A stretch of 64,000 bases of DNA from Mycolicibacterium austroafricanum (GCF_000612725.1 NZ_HG964453.1:422106-486105); one strand, 5' to 3'; counted from the first letter of the stretch, positions 34,169-43,325 are shown. Made by a program: numbers and translations. The notes: a model not told the origin generated them from the sequence alone.

Positions 34169-35743
34169 TCAGCCGACGGAGCGGTCCGAGCCTTCCCAGT
34201 ACCTGGCCCGGAGCTCGCGTTTGAGCACCTTACCGGCGGCCGACAGGGGCAGCGCCGCGACGACCTCGACGGTCCGTGGAACCTTGTAGCCGCCGATGAG
34301 CGATCTGCAGAATTCCCGCAGTTCCTCGGGATCCAGATTCCGGGCGTCGGCGCCTCCCTCCGCCGACGGCACCACGACGGCGTGCACCCGCTCACCCCAT
34401 CGCTCGTCGGGCACCCCGATCACCGCGCACGCGGCCACCGCGGGATGGCGCGCCAACGCGTTCTCCACCTCGACCGAGTACACGTTCTCCCCGCCGGAAA
34501 CGATCATGTCCTTGATGCGATCCACGACGAACACATAGCCACGCTCATCCATGTAGCCGGCGTCCCCGGTGTGCATCCACCCCCCGCGCAGCGCGGTCGC
34601 GGTGTCCTCCGGCCGGCCCCAATACCCCGCCATCACATGCCCGCCGCGGACCGTGATCTCCCCGACGTCGCCGCGGGGAACTTCGACGTCGTCCTCGTCG
34701 ACGATCCGCACCTCGGAGTGCGGCGCCGCGACGCCGCCCGACCGGCGCAAAACCGGATCGTCGTGGTCCCGCGGTGAGAGCAGCGTGGCGATCGGCGACA
34801 CCTCGGTCATCCCGTAGGCCTGAACAAAGGACGCAGTCGGCAACCGCTTCGAAGCCCGCTCGAGCAGAGCCGCTGCGATCGGTGACCCGCCGTACATGAC
34901 CATCTGAAGAGCGCTGGTGTCGTAAACGGGCAACGCCGGATGGTCGACAAGCATCTGAACCATCGTCGGAACCAGCAACAGATCGCTCACTCGATGCCGC
35001 TGCAGCGCGTCGAGCACACCCTCGGGTTTGAACGACGGGATGAACACGTGTGTCCCACCGCGGATCACCTGCTCCAGCCAAATGGCGAGATCGGCGAGAT
35101 GGAACATCGGTGCGGCATGCAGCAGCGGCCCGCCCGAGGTCAGAAAGAACCCCGATGCAAGCGCGCCCATGGCTGACGTCATCAGGTTGTCGTGGGTCAG
35201 CATCACACCCTTCGGGTGGCCGCTGGTGCCGCCGGTGTAGAAGACCCCGGCCAGATCGGAGCCGCTGCGGTGCGCGTCGGTTACCGGATCACTGACACCC
35301 AACAGGTCTTCGAAGGCAAGGCATTCCGGGGGTGCCACACCGTCGCCGCAGTGAATGACGTCGCCCAAACCGGGGAACTCGCGGCGCAGTTCAGGGAGCA
35401 TCGGCAGGAACGCATCGTCGATGAGCAGGATTCGTGAGTCCGAGTCGCGTAGGGCGTAGGCTATCTCGGCTGCACTCCACCGGATGTTGACGGGGTTCGT
35501 CACGCATCCGGACCACACCGTGGCCAGCAGTGACTCCTGATAGCGGTCGGAGTTCAACGACAGGATGGCGATCCGGTCACCCGGGCTCGCGCCCAATGAC
35601 CGAAAGCCCCCGGCCAGCCGACTGACCCGGTCACCGACGTCGGCAAACGTGCGCACCCGCTCGCCGCAGATCGTCATCGTGGCATCCGGGGTGGCGCGCA
35701 GGGATCGATGCAGCCCCTGGGTCAGATACATCCCGTCGCTCAT
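34169..35743 (-). CDS. Acyl-CoA ligase (FadD-type, AMP-binding)
   Basis: A 524-residue adenylate-forming enzyme. It has GVFYTGGTSGHPKGVMLTHDN (the P-loop has Gly-Gly-Thr-Ser-Gly where YTSGTTG is usual), YGMTEVSPIATLL, GWMHTGDAGYMDERGYVFVVDRIKDMIVSGGENVYS and catalytic Lys in SAAGKVLKREL. ATG at 35743 overlaps the P450 stop by 4 nt (ATGA). It probably CoA-activates the carboxylic acid produced by the coupled P450. Confidence 0.9.
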   Translation of the reverse strand: MSDGMYLTQGLHRSLRATPDATMTICGERVRTFADVGDRVSRLAGGFRSLGASPGDRIAILSLNSDRYQESLLATVWSGCVTNPVNIRWSAAEIAYALRDSDSRILLIDDAFLPMLPELRREFPGLGDVIHCGDGVAPPECLAFEDLLGVSDPVTDAHRSGSDLAGVFYTGGTSGHPKGVMLTHDNLMTSAMGALASGFFLTSGGPLLHAAPMFHLADLAIWLEQVIRGGTHVFIPSFKPEGVLDALQRHRVSDLLLVPTMVQMLVDHPALPVYDTSALQMVMYGGSPIAAALLERASKRLPTASFVQAYGMTEVSPIATLLSPRDHDDPVLRRSGGVAAPHSEVRIVDEDDVEVPRGDVGEITVRGGHVMAGYWGRPEDTATALRGGWMHTGDAGYMDERGYVFVVDRIKDMIVSGGENVYSVEVENALARHPAVAACAVIGVPDERWGERVHAVVVPSAEGGADARNLDPEELREFCRSLIGGYKVPRTVEVVAALPLSAAGKVLKRELRARYWEGSDRSVG

Positions 35744-37029
35744 TGCGGCGTGAACCGGAAGGGCAGTCGCTTCAGGCCGTGAATGAAATTGGTGGCCAGC
35801 ATGTCCGGCGCGTCAGTCTCGAATTCGGTTATCCGAAGCAGCAACTCGCGCAGTTCGGCGCGCAGCATCGACCGGGCCAGATTGGCTCCGAGGCAATAGT
35901 GCACGCCGCCCCCACCGAAACTCACATGCGGATTGGGGGACCGCGACAGATCGAGCTCGCGCGGGCGGTCGAATACGTCTTCGTCGAAATTGCCTGCCTG
36001 GTAGATCATCACCACCCTGTCACCCGGCATGATTCGCCGGCCGCCCAGCTCGGTTTCCACGGCGGCTGTGCGGGTGAACGTCAACAGTGGTGTGGCCCAA
36101 CGGATGAACTCCTCTACCGCGGTGCCGATGCGATTGTCAAAGTCCTCGAGCAGCCACGCGTGCTGCTCGGGGAACAGCGACAGCGCACGCACAGCGTGAC
36201 CCAGCGTCGTCTTGGTGGTGTCGGTGGCCGCGCCGGACAACAGGCAGAAGAACGACGAGATCTCGAAGTCGGTGAGCATCTGTCCGTCGATCTCAGCGTG
36301 CACCAGTGAGGAAATGATGTCGTCCCCCGGCTGTTGCCGGCGCATTTCGATGATCTCCTGCGCCACCTGGTGCAGCCCGCCGATCGATTCGAGTTGCATG
36401 TCGGCGGCGCTGCGCCCAGCCAGGATCTCCTCGTCCGACCAGGACACCGAGCCGATGACGTGCTCGACGGTCCGCTCCTCGAGATGATCGGGCACGCCGA
36501 ACATCTCACAGAACATCCGCAGGGGGAGCCGACTCGCACAGCGATCCATGAACTCGATCTCGCCGGTGGGATCGGCGATGAACCCGTCGACGACCTCCTT
36601 GGCGACGAGGTCGATCTTGTCCTCGATGCGGGTGATCTGCCGGGGCGTGAACGCCTTGTTGACCAGCCGGCGCAGCTTGTCGTGGCGGGGCGGGTCCATC
36701 GCCAGAAACGACAGCGCCATCTCAAGGAACAGCGGGGGGAGGCGGTCGAACATGACGCCCTGCCCCGAGATGAAGGTCCGATTGTCGTGGCTGACCTGTC
36801 TGATGTCCGCATGGCGGACGACCGCCCAGAACCCGGGGTCGTCAGGGTCAGGTACCACGGCGCCTTCGATCGGACGCTGCCACGACACCGGATGCTCGGC
36901 GCGCAGCGCTGCGAAGATCTCCATCTTCTCGTCGGCAGGGCGGGCCCAGAACGCCTTGCGCGATATGTCGATATCGCAGTGGTCGGGCTTGTTGTCGGAT
37001 GTTGCGGCCAGATACTCGTCGATCTGCAT
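35740..37029 (-). CDS. Cytochrome P450 (copy 1)
   Basis: A 429-residue soluble class I P450: I-helix LLSGAATDTTKTT (acid–Thr pair replaced by Thr-Asp-Thr), K-helix EEFIRW (ExxR), and heme-binding FGGGGVHYCLGANLAR. ATG with GGAGG at 4 nt. Sequence style (AALRAEHPVSWQ, AMDPPRHDKLRRLVNKAFTPR) resembles mycobacterial P450s that oxidise lipid or steroid side chains. Coupled to a FadD and preceded by a GAF-LuxR gene on the same strand, so it is probably under that regulator. No ferredoxin is adjacent; the one at 52891 could serve both P450s. Confidence 0.92.
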   Translation of the reverse strand: MQIDEYLAATSDNKPDHCDIDISRKAFWARPADEKMEIFAALRAEHPVSWQRPIEGAVVPDPDDPGFWAVVRHADIRQVSHDNRTFISGQGVMFDRLPPLFLEMALSFLAMDPPRHDKLRRLVNKAFTPRQITRIEDKIDLVAKEVVDGFIADPTGEIEFMDRCASRLPLRMFCEMFGVPDHLEERTVEHVIGSVSWSDEEILAGRSAADMQLESIGGLHQVAQEIIEMRRQQPGDDIISSLVHAEIDGQMLTDFEISSFFCLLSGAATDTTKTTLGHAVRALSLFPEQHAWLLEDFDNRIGTAVEEFIRWATPLLTFTRTAAVETELGGRRIMPGDRVVMIYQAGNFDEDVFDRPRELDLSRSPNPHVSFGGGGVHYCLGANLARSMLRAELRELLLRITEFETDAPDMLATNFIHGLKRLPFRFTPQ

Positions 37030-37116
37030 TGCGCCTCCAGTGCACGCTCGGTGTGTATTCAGTGTCGAAGACGTGCGGTCTGCTGACATCTCTCCAACAG
37101 GGTCTGTTTGCATCCC

Positions 37117-38022
37117 CTACGGACGGCCGGACGGTGAGTTCAGGCGAAGCCAGTGCGAGACCGCTTCGGCGCGATTCGCCGCACCCAGCTTGCGGAGGAT
37201 GTGCTTCATGTGCCCTTTGACCGTTCCCTCCGAGATGGTCAAGGCACGTGCGATCCGTGCGTTGGTGGCACCTTCTGCGACGAACTCCAGCACCTCGAGC
37301 TCTCTGCGGGTGAGCGAGTGGGCCCGCCCCGAGGGAGCCCGTGCACCGGGTGGCTGGGCCCGTTCCGTGGTGACGTTCCAGCCGGGTCGGCCGGACGGAT
37401 GCGGCTGACCGCACCAGCTGCGCTCCAGGTCGGCGATTCGTGTGGAGATTCCGTCGAGCTCGCCGCGCAGCACGCGCAGGTCGTCCAGCATCCTCACCCG
37501 GGACATGGCGGCGCCCAGGAACTCACCGAACAGACCCATCAGCTGCATGTCGGTGTCGGTGAACGTGCGGGACCGGTAGAACGCGTCGGCATGGATGAAT
37601 CCGATCACGGTCCGATTGGCGAGGATGGGTGCGGCGACATAGCGCCTTCCCTTTGAGATTTCGATGATCGCGGCGTAACAGCGGGGCAGCTTGCTGACGT
37701 CGTCGACCAAGATCGCCTTCCGTCTACGGATCACCTCGGCCTCGGGCAGCGAGGTATCGATGACCTCGGGACGGGCCTGCCCGGCCGCGACGATCTGAGA
37801 TGCCCACGCCGGGTCCCGCTCGATGTGGCCCGCGACCGGCACCCATGTCCCGCCGGACACCGACGAGATCATCGCGCGGTCGAAGCCCAGGGTCGTTGTC
37901 GCGACCGCGGCCCGCGCCAGCAGGTGGGCGGTGTCGTCGATCTCCTCGAGTTCGGCGATCGCGTCCCTCAGGGTTGCGAGCGCGGTGTCCATCCGTCCGG
38001 CCTGCCGGGGCGCACTGGCCAT
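37117..38022 (-). CDS. GAF-domain LuxR-type regulator (copy 1)
   Basis: A 301-residue regulator: GAF-like sensor (about 20–175; GFDRAMISSVSGGTWVPVAG, GRRYVAAPILANRTVIGFIHADAF), a predicted helical linker, and a C-terminal LuxR helix-turn-helix (LTRRELEVLEFVAEGATNARIARALTISEGTVKGHM). Closely related in layout to the regulator at 54863. Lies 87 nt upstream of the P450–fadD pair on the same strand. GAF domains of this group may sense small hydrophobic molecules; the ligand is unknown. Confidence 0.9.
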   Translation of the reverse strand: MASAPRQAGRMDTALATLRDAIAELEEIDDTAHLLARAAVATTTLGFDRAMISSVSGGTWVPVAGHIERDPAWASQIVAAGQARPEVIDTSLPEAEVIRRRKAILVDDVSKLPRCYAAIIEISKGRRYVAAPILANRTVIGFIHADAFYRSRTFTDTDMQLMGLFGEFLGAAMSRVRMLDDLRVLRGELDGISTRIADLERSWCGQPHPSGRPGWNVTTERAQPPGARAPSGRAHSLTRRELEVLEFVAEGATNARIARALTISEGTVKGHMKHILRKLGAANRAEAVSHWLRLNSPSGRP

Positions 38023-38204
38023 GGAGTCCTCCTCCGGTACCTCGTATCAGTGCCGCAGAGTGGGGGACGGCTGACTGCCCATCCATAGTAAGTGAATTAA
38101 TGATCAATAATATGACCGTTACAAAAAGCCTGCTTACAACAGCTTAAGCGGTTATAAGTGAAAAGCAAGTAGTTCAATGGCTCAGCGTCCATTACTGTGA
38201 CGGC
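38023..38204. promoter_or_regulatory. Divergent AT-rich control region (gaf-luxR / echA)
   Basis: 182 nt, strongly AT-rich from 38085 to 38170 against a GC-rich background. Two direct copies of TAAGTGAA occur (38089 and 38155); a third, on the minus strand, is at 41930–41938 upstream of the thiolase operon. GGAGGAGGA close to the luxR ATG is its ribosome site. No clear ribosome site precedes the echA GTG, so that mRNA may be leaderless or weakly initiated. Confidence 0.5.
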
Positions 38205-39008
38205 GTGTCCGATGCACTGGTTGTCACCACCCGACCCGTCGACCACGTGGCGGTCGTCATGCTCAATCGCCCGGAGACGCTCAACGCCCTCGACCGCGGG
38301 TTGATGGACGAACTGCAGGTCAGCCTGCAGGCCCTCGCCGGTCAGGATGACGTCCATGTGGTGGTCCTGACCGGCGCCGGTCGCGGGTTCTGCTCGGGGG
38401 CCGATTTCGGCATCTTGTCTGTGCTGGCCGAGTCGGATTCGACGTTCGAGTTGATGAAGCATGTCAGCCGACCGGTCCAGACGCTGTACCACCTTCCGCA
38501 GCTGACCATCGCGGCGGTGAACGGTCCCGCGGCCGGGGCGGGTTGGGGTCTGGCGATGGCCTGCGACATCCGCGTCGCCGCGGCGTCGGCGCGGTTCGGT
38601 GCCACATTCGCCCGGATGGGCCTCGGGCCCGATTACGGCCTCTCCAAGACCTTGCCACAGGCTATCGGCCGTGACCGCGCGCTGGAGCTGTTGACGACTG
38701 CCAGGATCATCGATGCGGACGAGGCTTCGGCGATCGGCGCGGTCTCGGCGGTGGTCGACGATGTGTTGGCCCACACCGTGCGGCTGGCGACCGAGGTCGC
38801 GAGGGCGCCGGGCCGGACGGTCCGATCGGTGAAACGGACCATGCGCAGCGCCGCAGCCGCCGATTTCGACACCGCCGTCGGGGTGATCGAGGCGCGCGCC
38901 CAGGCCGAGCTGTTCAATCACCCCGACTTCATGGACGTCGCCGCGGGATGGGTCGCCCAGGTCGCCGGCAAGGCCGGGCCCGGTCATCGGCCGCCCGTCA
39001 GTCCTTAG
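38205..39008 (+). CDS. Enoyl-CoA hydratase/isomerase family protein
   Basis: A 267-residue crotonase: VAVVMLNRPETLNALDRGL, VVVLTGAGRGFCSGADFG (oxyanion hole), LTIAAVNGPAAGAGWGLAMACDIRVAA, FARMGLGPDYGLSKTLPQAIG. The usual second glutamate of hydratases is Asp in GPDYG, as in many isomerase or atypical members. GTG start. It is convergent with, and overlaps by 4 nt, the SDR gene at 39005. Probably part of the same acyl-CoA pathway as the SDR/MaoC/thiolase set. Confidence 0.88.
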   Translation: MSDALVVTTRPVDHVAVVMLNRPETLNALDRGLMDELQVSLQALAGQDDVHVVVLTGAGRGFCSGADFGILSVLAESDSTFELMKHVSRPVQTLYHLPQLTIAAVNGPAAGAGWGLAMACDIRVAAASARFGATFARMGLGPDYGLSKTLPQAIGRDRALELLTTARIIDADEASAIGAVSAVVDDVLAHTVRLATEVARAPGRTVRSVKRTMRSAAAADFDTAVGVIEARAQAELFNHPDFMDVAAGWVAQVAGKAGPGHRPPVSP

Positions 39009-39835
39009 AAGTTGAATCCGCCACCGCAGACCACTGTTTGGGCGCTGATGTAGTCCGACTCCGGGGTGCACAGCAGATACACCGCGCCGGCCGCCTCGGC
39101 GGGCGTGCCGGAACGGCCGAGGGGGATCATCTGCTCCATGGCTGAGAGCAGTCCTGGGTTGACCCCGACCTTGATCTCCCGGCCTGCCACGTCGATGGTC
39201 CCCTGACGGTCGGCCGGCGTCTCGGTCAGTCTGGTCTTGATCAACCCGAAGGCCACGCTGTTGACGGTGACGTTGTAGCGACCCCACTCCTTGGCCAGCG
39301 CCTTGGTGAGCCCGATGACACCGGCCTTGGCCGCGGCATAGTTCGCCTGCCCGGCGTTGCCGCCCACCCCGGCGAGCGAGGAGATGTTGACCACCTTGCG
39401 GCACCCGACCGGATCGCCGGATTCCTGGGCGCGCTTGACAAGTCCGCTGATCACCGGCTGCGCGGCGCGCAAGATGTGAAAGGGCGCCTTGAGGTGGACG
39501 TCGAGGATCGCGTCCCACTGCTCGTCGGTCATCTTCTGGATCACCGAATCCCAGGTGTAGCCGGCGTTGTTGACGATGATGTCGAGGCCGCCGAACGAGT
39601 CCATCGCGGTCTGGACGAACCGCTCACCGAAGTCGGAATCGGTGACGCTGCCGACGCAGGCAACCGCTTTGCCGCCGGCGGCTTCGATGGCCGCGACGGT
39701 CTCACGGGCGGGTTCGGCGTCGAGGTCGTTGACCACCACCGACGCGCCCTCGGCGGCGAGTTTGAGGGCGATCTCTCGGCCGATGCCGCGTCCCGAGCCG
39801 GAGACGACGGCGCACTTGCCAATCAGAGTTTTCAT
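39005..39835 (-). CDS. SDR 3-hydroxyacyl-CoA dehydrogenase-type (FabG/HSD17B4-like)
   Basis: A 276-residue SDR: VVSGSGRGIGREIALKLA, VVVNDLDAEPA, IIVNNAGYTWDSVI, Ser in NISSLAGVGGNAGQANYAAAKAG (catalytic Tyr-x3-Lys) and C-terminal DYISAQTVVCGGGFNF. The NDLD-type second strand and length resemble the dehydrogenase part of bacterial multifunctional-enzyme-2 homologues acting on 3-hydroxyacyl-CoA. It follows two MaoC genes and a thiolase on the same strand, which together cover hydration, dehydrogenation and cleavage. Confidence 0.88.
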   Translation of the reverse strand: MKTLIGKCAVVSGSGRGIGREIALKLAAEGASVVVNDLDAEPARETVAAIEAAGGKAVACVGSVTDSDFGERFVQTAMDSFGGLDIIVNNAGYTWDSVIQKMTDEQWDAILDVHLKAPFHILRAAQPVISGLVKRAQESGDPVGCRKVVNISSLAGVGGNAGQANYAAAKAGVIGLTKALAKEWGRYNVTVNSVAFGLIKTRLTETPADRQGTIDVAGREIKVGVNPGLLSAMEQMIPLGRSGTPAEAAGAVYLLCTPESDYISAQTVVCGGGFNF

Positions 39836-39853
39836 ATTCCACAGTACCTTTCG

Positions 39854-40264
39854 CTACAGGCCGACGACGGCATCGCCGGACAGTGTGATCGTGCCGTCGG
39901 CCAGGGTGACGACGATCTCGACGGTGGCGCGCCGCTCGCCGTCGACGACGCCGATATCGGTGACCCGGCCGGTGCAGGTGGGCCGGGCGTGCACCGGTGT
40001 GATGGCGGCGAATCGCACCCGGAACGTCCGGAGCCTCTCCTGCGGCACCCAGTCGGTGATCAGCCGCCCGAGGTAGGCCATGGACAGCATCCCGTGCGCG
40101 AACACGTCGGGCAGACCTGCTGATCTGGCTTCGTCGAGGTCGACGTGCATCGGATTGTGATCGCCGGACGCACCGGCGAACAGCGCCAAGGTCAGCCGCG
40201 AGACGTCGGGCGCCTGCAGCGGGGGCAGCTCGTCGCCCACTGCGACGGAGTCGATGCCGATCAT
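39854..40264 (-). CDS. MaoC-like enoyl-CoA hydratase
   Basis: A 136-residue hot-dog-fold protein with the hydratase-2 signature LFAGASGDHNPMHVDLDEA (catalytic Asp and His), followed by DVFAHGMLSMAYLGRLITDW. Overlaps the upstream partner by 4 nt (ATGA). With the adjacent 152-residue protein it is expected to form a heteromeric hydratase like mycobacterial HadAB or ChsH-type enzymes, where only one subunit carries the catalytic residues; this is that subunit. Confidence 0.9.
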   Translation of the reverse strand: MIGIDSVAVGDELPPLQAPDVSRLTLALFAGASGDHNPMHVDLDEARSAGLPDVFAHGMLSMAYLGRLITDWVPQERLRTFRVRFAAITPVHARPTCTGRVTDIGVVDGERRATVEIVVTLADGTITLSGDAVVGL

Positions 40265-40719
40265 GCTGTGCCACCTGGGTTCTGAATGACGATCAGCGAC
40301 TGCAGGTCCGCGATCACCGTCCCGTCCGCGCGGGTGATCCTGGTGTCCTTGGCGATGAAGTCCAGCGCGCCGGCCTTCTTGGTGTAGACGTCGGAGATGC
40401 GAGGAGTGGCGAGCAATTCGTCACCCGGATAGGCCATCGCGTGGTAGACGAAGCTCTGCTCACCGTGCAACACGCGGCGCAGATCGACACCCAGCGCCGA
40501 CAGGTAGGAGAACGGGTCGGGCGCCTCGAGCTCGATGGAGAACAGGAACGTCGGGGGAACCGGCAGATCCGGATGGCCGGCGGCGCGGGCTGCCGCCACG
40601 TCGGTGTATTTCGGGTCGGTCTCGCCGATCGCCTTGGCGAAGAAGCGCAGTCGGCCCCGGTCGACGGTCATCGTTGCAGTCGGCAGTTCGGTGCCGACCA
40701 CCGTCGGGTCCAGCGGCAT
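40261..40719 (-). CDS. MaoC N-terminal-domain protein (partner hydratase subunit)
   Basis: A 152-residue FAS1-type MaoC N-terminal-domain protein: DRGRLRFFAKAIGETDPKY, PVPPTFLFSIELE, LHGEQSFVYHAMAYPGDEL. It lacks the DHNPMH catalytic pair found in its neighbour, as expected for the non-catalytic partner of a heterodimeric enoyl-CoA hydratase. ATG at 40719, 2 nt after the thiolase stop. An in-frame upstream extension has no family similarity. Confidence 0.88.
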   Translation of the reverse strand: MPLDPTVVGTELPTATMTVDRGRLRFFAKAIGETDPKYTDVAAARAAGHPDLPVPPTFLFSIELEAPDPFSYLSALGVDLRRVLHGEQSFVYHAMAYPGDELLATPRISDVYTKKAGALDFIAKDTRITRADGTVIADLQSLIVIQNPGGTA

Positions 40720-40721
40720 GT

Positions 40722-41906
40722 TCAGCTCACCTTCTCGTAGAGAGTGACCACGGCCGCGCCGCCGAGTCCGATGTTGTGTTGCAGCGCAACGGTGACGCCC
40801 TCGACCTGGCGTGCCTGGGCATGACCTCGCAGCTGCCACACCAACTCGGCGCACTGGGCGAGTCCCGTGGCGCCCAGCGGATGCCCCTTGGACAGCAGCC
40901 CGCCCGACGGGTTGGTGACCACCCGTCCGCCGTAGGTGTTGTCGCCGTCGAGGATGAACTTCTCGGCGGTGCCGGCCGGGGTCAGCCCCAGTCCTTCGTA
41001 GGTGATCAACTCGTTGGCGGTGAAGCAGTCGTGCAGTTCGACGACGCGAATATCCTCGGGTGCCACGCCCGAGTCCTCATACACCCGGTCTGCGGCCGCT
41101 TTGGCCATGTCATAGCCGACGACCTTGATCATGTCGCCGGAGAAGGTCGTCGGGCCATCGGTGGTCATGGCCTGAGCCTTGATCGCCACCTCGACACGCA
41201 GTCCGTGCCTGCGTGCGAACTCCTCGCTGACCAACACCGCCGCTGCAGCCCCACAGGTCGGCGGGCAGCACTGGAGCCGGGTGAGCGGGCCGTAGACCGC
41301 TGGGGAGCCGAGAACCTCATCGAGGGTCACCTCATCGCGGAAGACCGCATAGGGATTGTTCTTCGCGTGCGCTCGCGCCTTGACCGAGATCCGGGCGAAC
41401 GTCTCGGGCTGGGTGCCGTAGGTTTCGGCGTACTGCCGACCGGCACCACCGAAGTACTGGGCCGCCATCGGCGCGATGTCGTCCCACCCCTGCAGGGCTC
41501 GGGTGGCTTCGTCGAAGCGCTCGAACGGGCTGGGCCGGTCCGGCCACTTCGACCCGAGCGCGCCACGCTGCATCTGCTCGAAACCCAGTGCCAGCACGCA
41601 GTCGGCTGCGCCGGACTCGATTGCCTGACGCGCCAGCCACAGCGCGCTGGAACCCGTCGAGCAGTTGTTGTTGACGTTGACGATCGGGATGGCGGTGAGC
41701 CCGACGTCGTACAGTGCGGCCTGGCCAGAAGTCGAGTCGCCGTACACATACCCGACATAAGCCTGCTGCACGGCCGTGTAATCGATGCCCGCGTCGCGCA
41801 GGGCCTCGCGCACGGAAGCGGGTGCCATAACGGTATATGGCTCGGTCCTGCTGGGTGTGGTGAAGGGAATCATCCCGACGCCTGCGACTATCGTACGACG
41901 TGTCAT
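40722..41906 (-). CDS. Thiolase-fold lipid-transfer protein (SCP-x/Ltp type)
   Basis: A 394-residue thiolase-superfamily protein. The nucleophile is probably Cys in VNVNNNCSTGSSALWLA; conserved LHDCFTANELITYEGLGL and the C-terminal NPSGGLLSKGHPLGATGLAQ follow. Mycobacterial Ltp proteins of this kind act as thiolases or aldolases in sterol side-chain breakdown. ATG with GGAGGG at 4 nt. First gene of the four-gene leftward operon, divergent from a tandem TetR, which probably regulates it. Confidence 0.88.
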   Translation of the reverse strand: MTRRTIVAGVGMIPFTTPSRTEPYTVMAPASVREALRDAGIDYTAVQQAYVGYVYGDSTSGQAALYDVGLTAIPIVNVNNNCSTGSSALWLARQAIESGAADCVLALGFEQMQRGALGSKWPDRPSPFERFDEATRALQGWDDIAPMAAQYFGGAGRQYAETYGTQPETFARISVKARAHAKNNPYAVFRDEVTLDEVLGSPAVYGPLTRLQCCPPTCGAAAAVLVSEEFARRHGLRVEVAIKAQAMTTDGPTTFSGDMIKVVGYDMAKAAADRVYEDSGVAPEDIRVVELHDCFTANELITYEGLGLTPAGTAEKFILDGDNTYGGRVVTNPSGGLLSKGHPLGATGLAQCAELVWQLRGHAQARQVEGVTVALQHNIGLGGAAVVTLYEKVS

Positions 41907-42044
41907 AGAGCCCTCCAATGCTATTGACTATTCACTTAGGCTAGACGCTGGGTGCTGGCGGTGGCAACACGGATCCGGGGTGACCGGGCGATAGGCTGTC
42001 GGGTATCGCGGTCGCACGGCGCGGCGGAGGAAGGGGCTGAAGGC

Positions 42045-43238
42045 GTGACGAGCGTTGCCCGCCCGGAACGGGGCACCAGGCCGTCCAATCGCCGGGAACT
42101 GATCGGCGCCGCCGCCACCGAGTTGTTCTGCACACGCGGATACGAACACGTCGGCATGGGGGACATCGCCGAGGCCGTGGCCGTAGGTCCCTCCGCGCTG
42201 TACCGCCACTTCGCGGGCAAGCAGGAGTTGCTGGACTTCGTGGTCGCCGGTTGCCTGGGCTCGGCGACGGCGCTGGTGGACTCGGTCGACCTCGAGGACT
42301 TCGATCTTTCGCTGCTGCGGGCAGCGGAGGTGGCCGTATCGAACCGCTACACGGGGATCCTGCTGGGGCGGGAGGCGCGGCATCTGGCAGCGGGTGCCCA
42401 GGCGCGGTTGCGGGTCGCGGTCCGGCATCTCATCGGCCGGATCGCCGCACTCCTCGCGGTCCTGCGGCCGGATCTCGACAAGGATGCCGCAGACCTGATG
42501 GCGTGGTCGGTCGTGGGCATCGTCCTCAGTCCGGCCTTCTCGCAGTCGGACCTGTCCGACAGAGAGCAGGCGCGGCTGCTGGCCCAGCTGATCGGCGGGA
42601 TCCTCACCGCTGAGGCGCCGGTCGGTTACACCATCGAACGCCGTCGGCGGGAGCGGACCGGGCTGCTTCCGCGGTCACGCCGAGAAGCATTGCTGCAAGA
42701 GGCTATCCGGCTATTCGCCGAGCGCCGCTACGCCAGCGTGGGGATCGAAGACGTTGCAGCATCTCTGGGAATGGCGGGGCCGAGTGTCTACAACCACTTC
42801 GACACCAAGATGGATCTGCTCGTCACCGCGCTGAACCGGGGCGCGGCATACCTGTACATGCAGGCATCGGACGGCTTGGCCGCCTCGGACTCAGCGCAGG
42901 ACGCGTTGTCGGGGCTGGTCGCCTCGTATGTGGAATTCGCACTCACGCATCCGGCCCTGGTGGATCTGCTGGTGACCGAGGTGCGCAATCTGCCCGAGCC
43001 GCATCGTGACGCCGCGCTGACCGCGCAACGCGATTACGTCGAAGAGTGGGTTCACCTGTTGAGGCAGTGCCACCCGGACCGTGCGCGCTCTGCCGCGCGA
43101 CTTCAGGTCCAGGCCGTGCTGAGCCTCGTCAATCTCGTTGCGCGGGTGCCGCATTTGCAGGCGACTCGTGCGACGGCCGGCGCGGTGGCGGAGATGGGCC
43201 GGCACCTTCTCGCCGTCCCACCGGCCAGTTCGGCATAG
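42045..43238 (+). CDS. Tandem-domain TetR regulator, Mce3R-like (copy 2)
   Basis: A 397-residue double TetR: first helix-turn-helix about 36–70 (MGDIAEAVAVGPSALYRHFAGKQ), second about 235–270 (GIEDVAASLGMAGPSVYNHFDTKMD), each with its own C-terminal helical domain. The GTG start is chosen for GAAGG upstream and the normal distance to the first HTH. Same rare plan as the regulator at 32813 and M. tuberculosis Mce3R. It is directly upstream of, and on the same strand as, the mce operon and divergent from the thiolase operon. This position makes it the better Mce3R candidate. Confidence 0.86.
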   Translation: MTSVARPERGTRPSNRRELIGAAATELFCTRGYEHVGMGDIAEAVAVGPSALYRHFAGKQELLDFVVAGCLGSATALVDSVDLEDFDLSLLRAAEVAVSNRYTGILLGREARHLAAGAQARLRVAVRHLIGRIAALLAVLRPDLDKDAADLMAWSVVGIVLSPAFSQSDLSDREQARLLAQLIGGILTAEAPVGYTIERRRRERTGLLPRSRREALLQEAIRLFAERRYASVGIEDVAASLGMAGPSVYNHFDTKMDLLVTALNRGAAYLYMQASDGLAASDSAQDALSGLVASYVEFALTHPALVDLLVTEVRNLPEPHRDAALTAQRDYVEEWVHLLRQCHPDRARSAARLQVQAVLSLVNLVARVPHLQATRATAGAVAEMGRHLLAVPPASSA

Positions 43239-43325
43239 CGGGGGCGGAGAGGGCGGGGTTGCGGGCAGCGGCCCCGGCGACGGCCACGATTCCTGCGCCC
43301 GGCCGGTACCGGCATCGCAGATCGG

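Noticed and set aside
37030..37116. A possible third copy of the 54-nt element before P450 copy 1 (CTCTCCAAC-AGGGTC and TTTGC strings)
   Set aside because: Only short fragments match, spacing differs by several nucleotides and the orientation points away from the P450.
38023..38080. Strings GAGTCCTC and ACCTCGTA near the GAF-LuxR copy 1 start that resemble parts of the 54-nt element
   Set aside because: Order and spacing differ, and GAGTCCTC is explained by the ribosome-binding site on the other strand.
38097..39518. A 473-codon minus-strand frame across the enoyl-CoA hydratase and SDR genes
   Set aside because: It crosses two well-supported genes on both strands and has no family features; a shadow frame.
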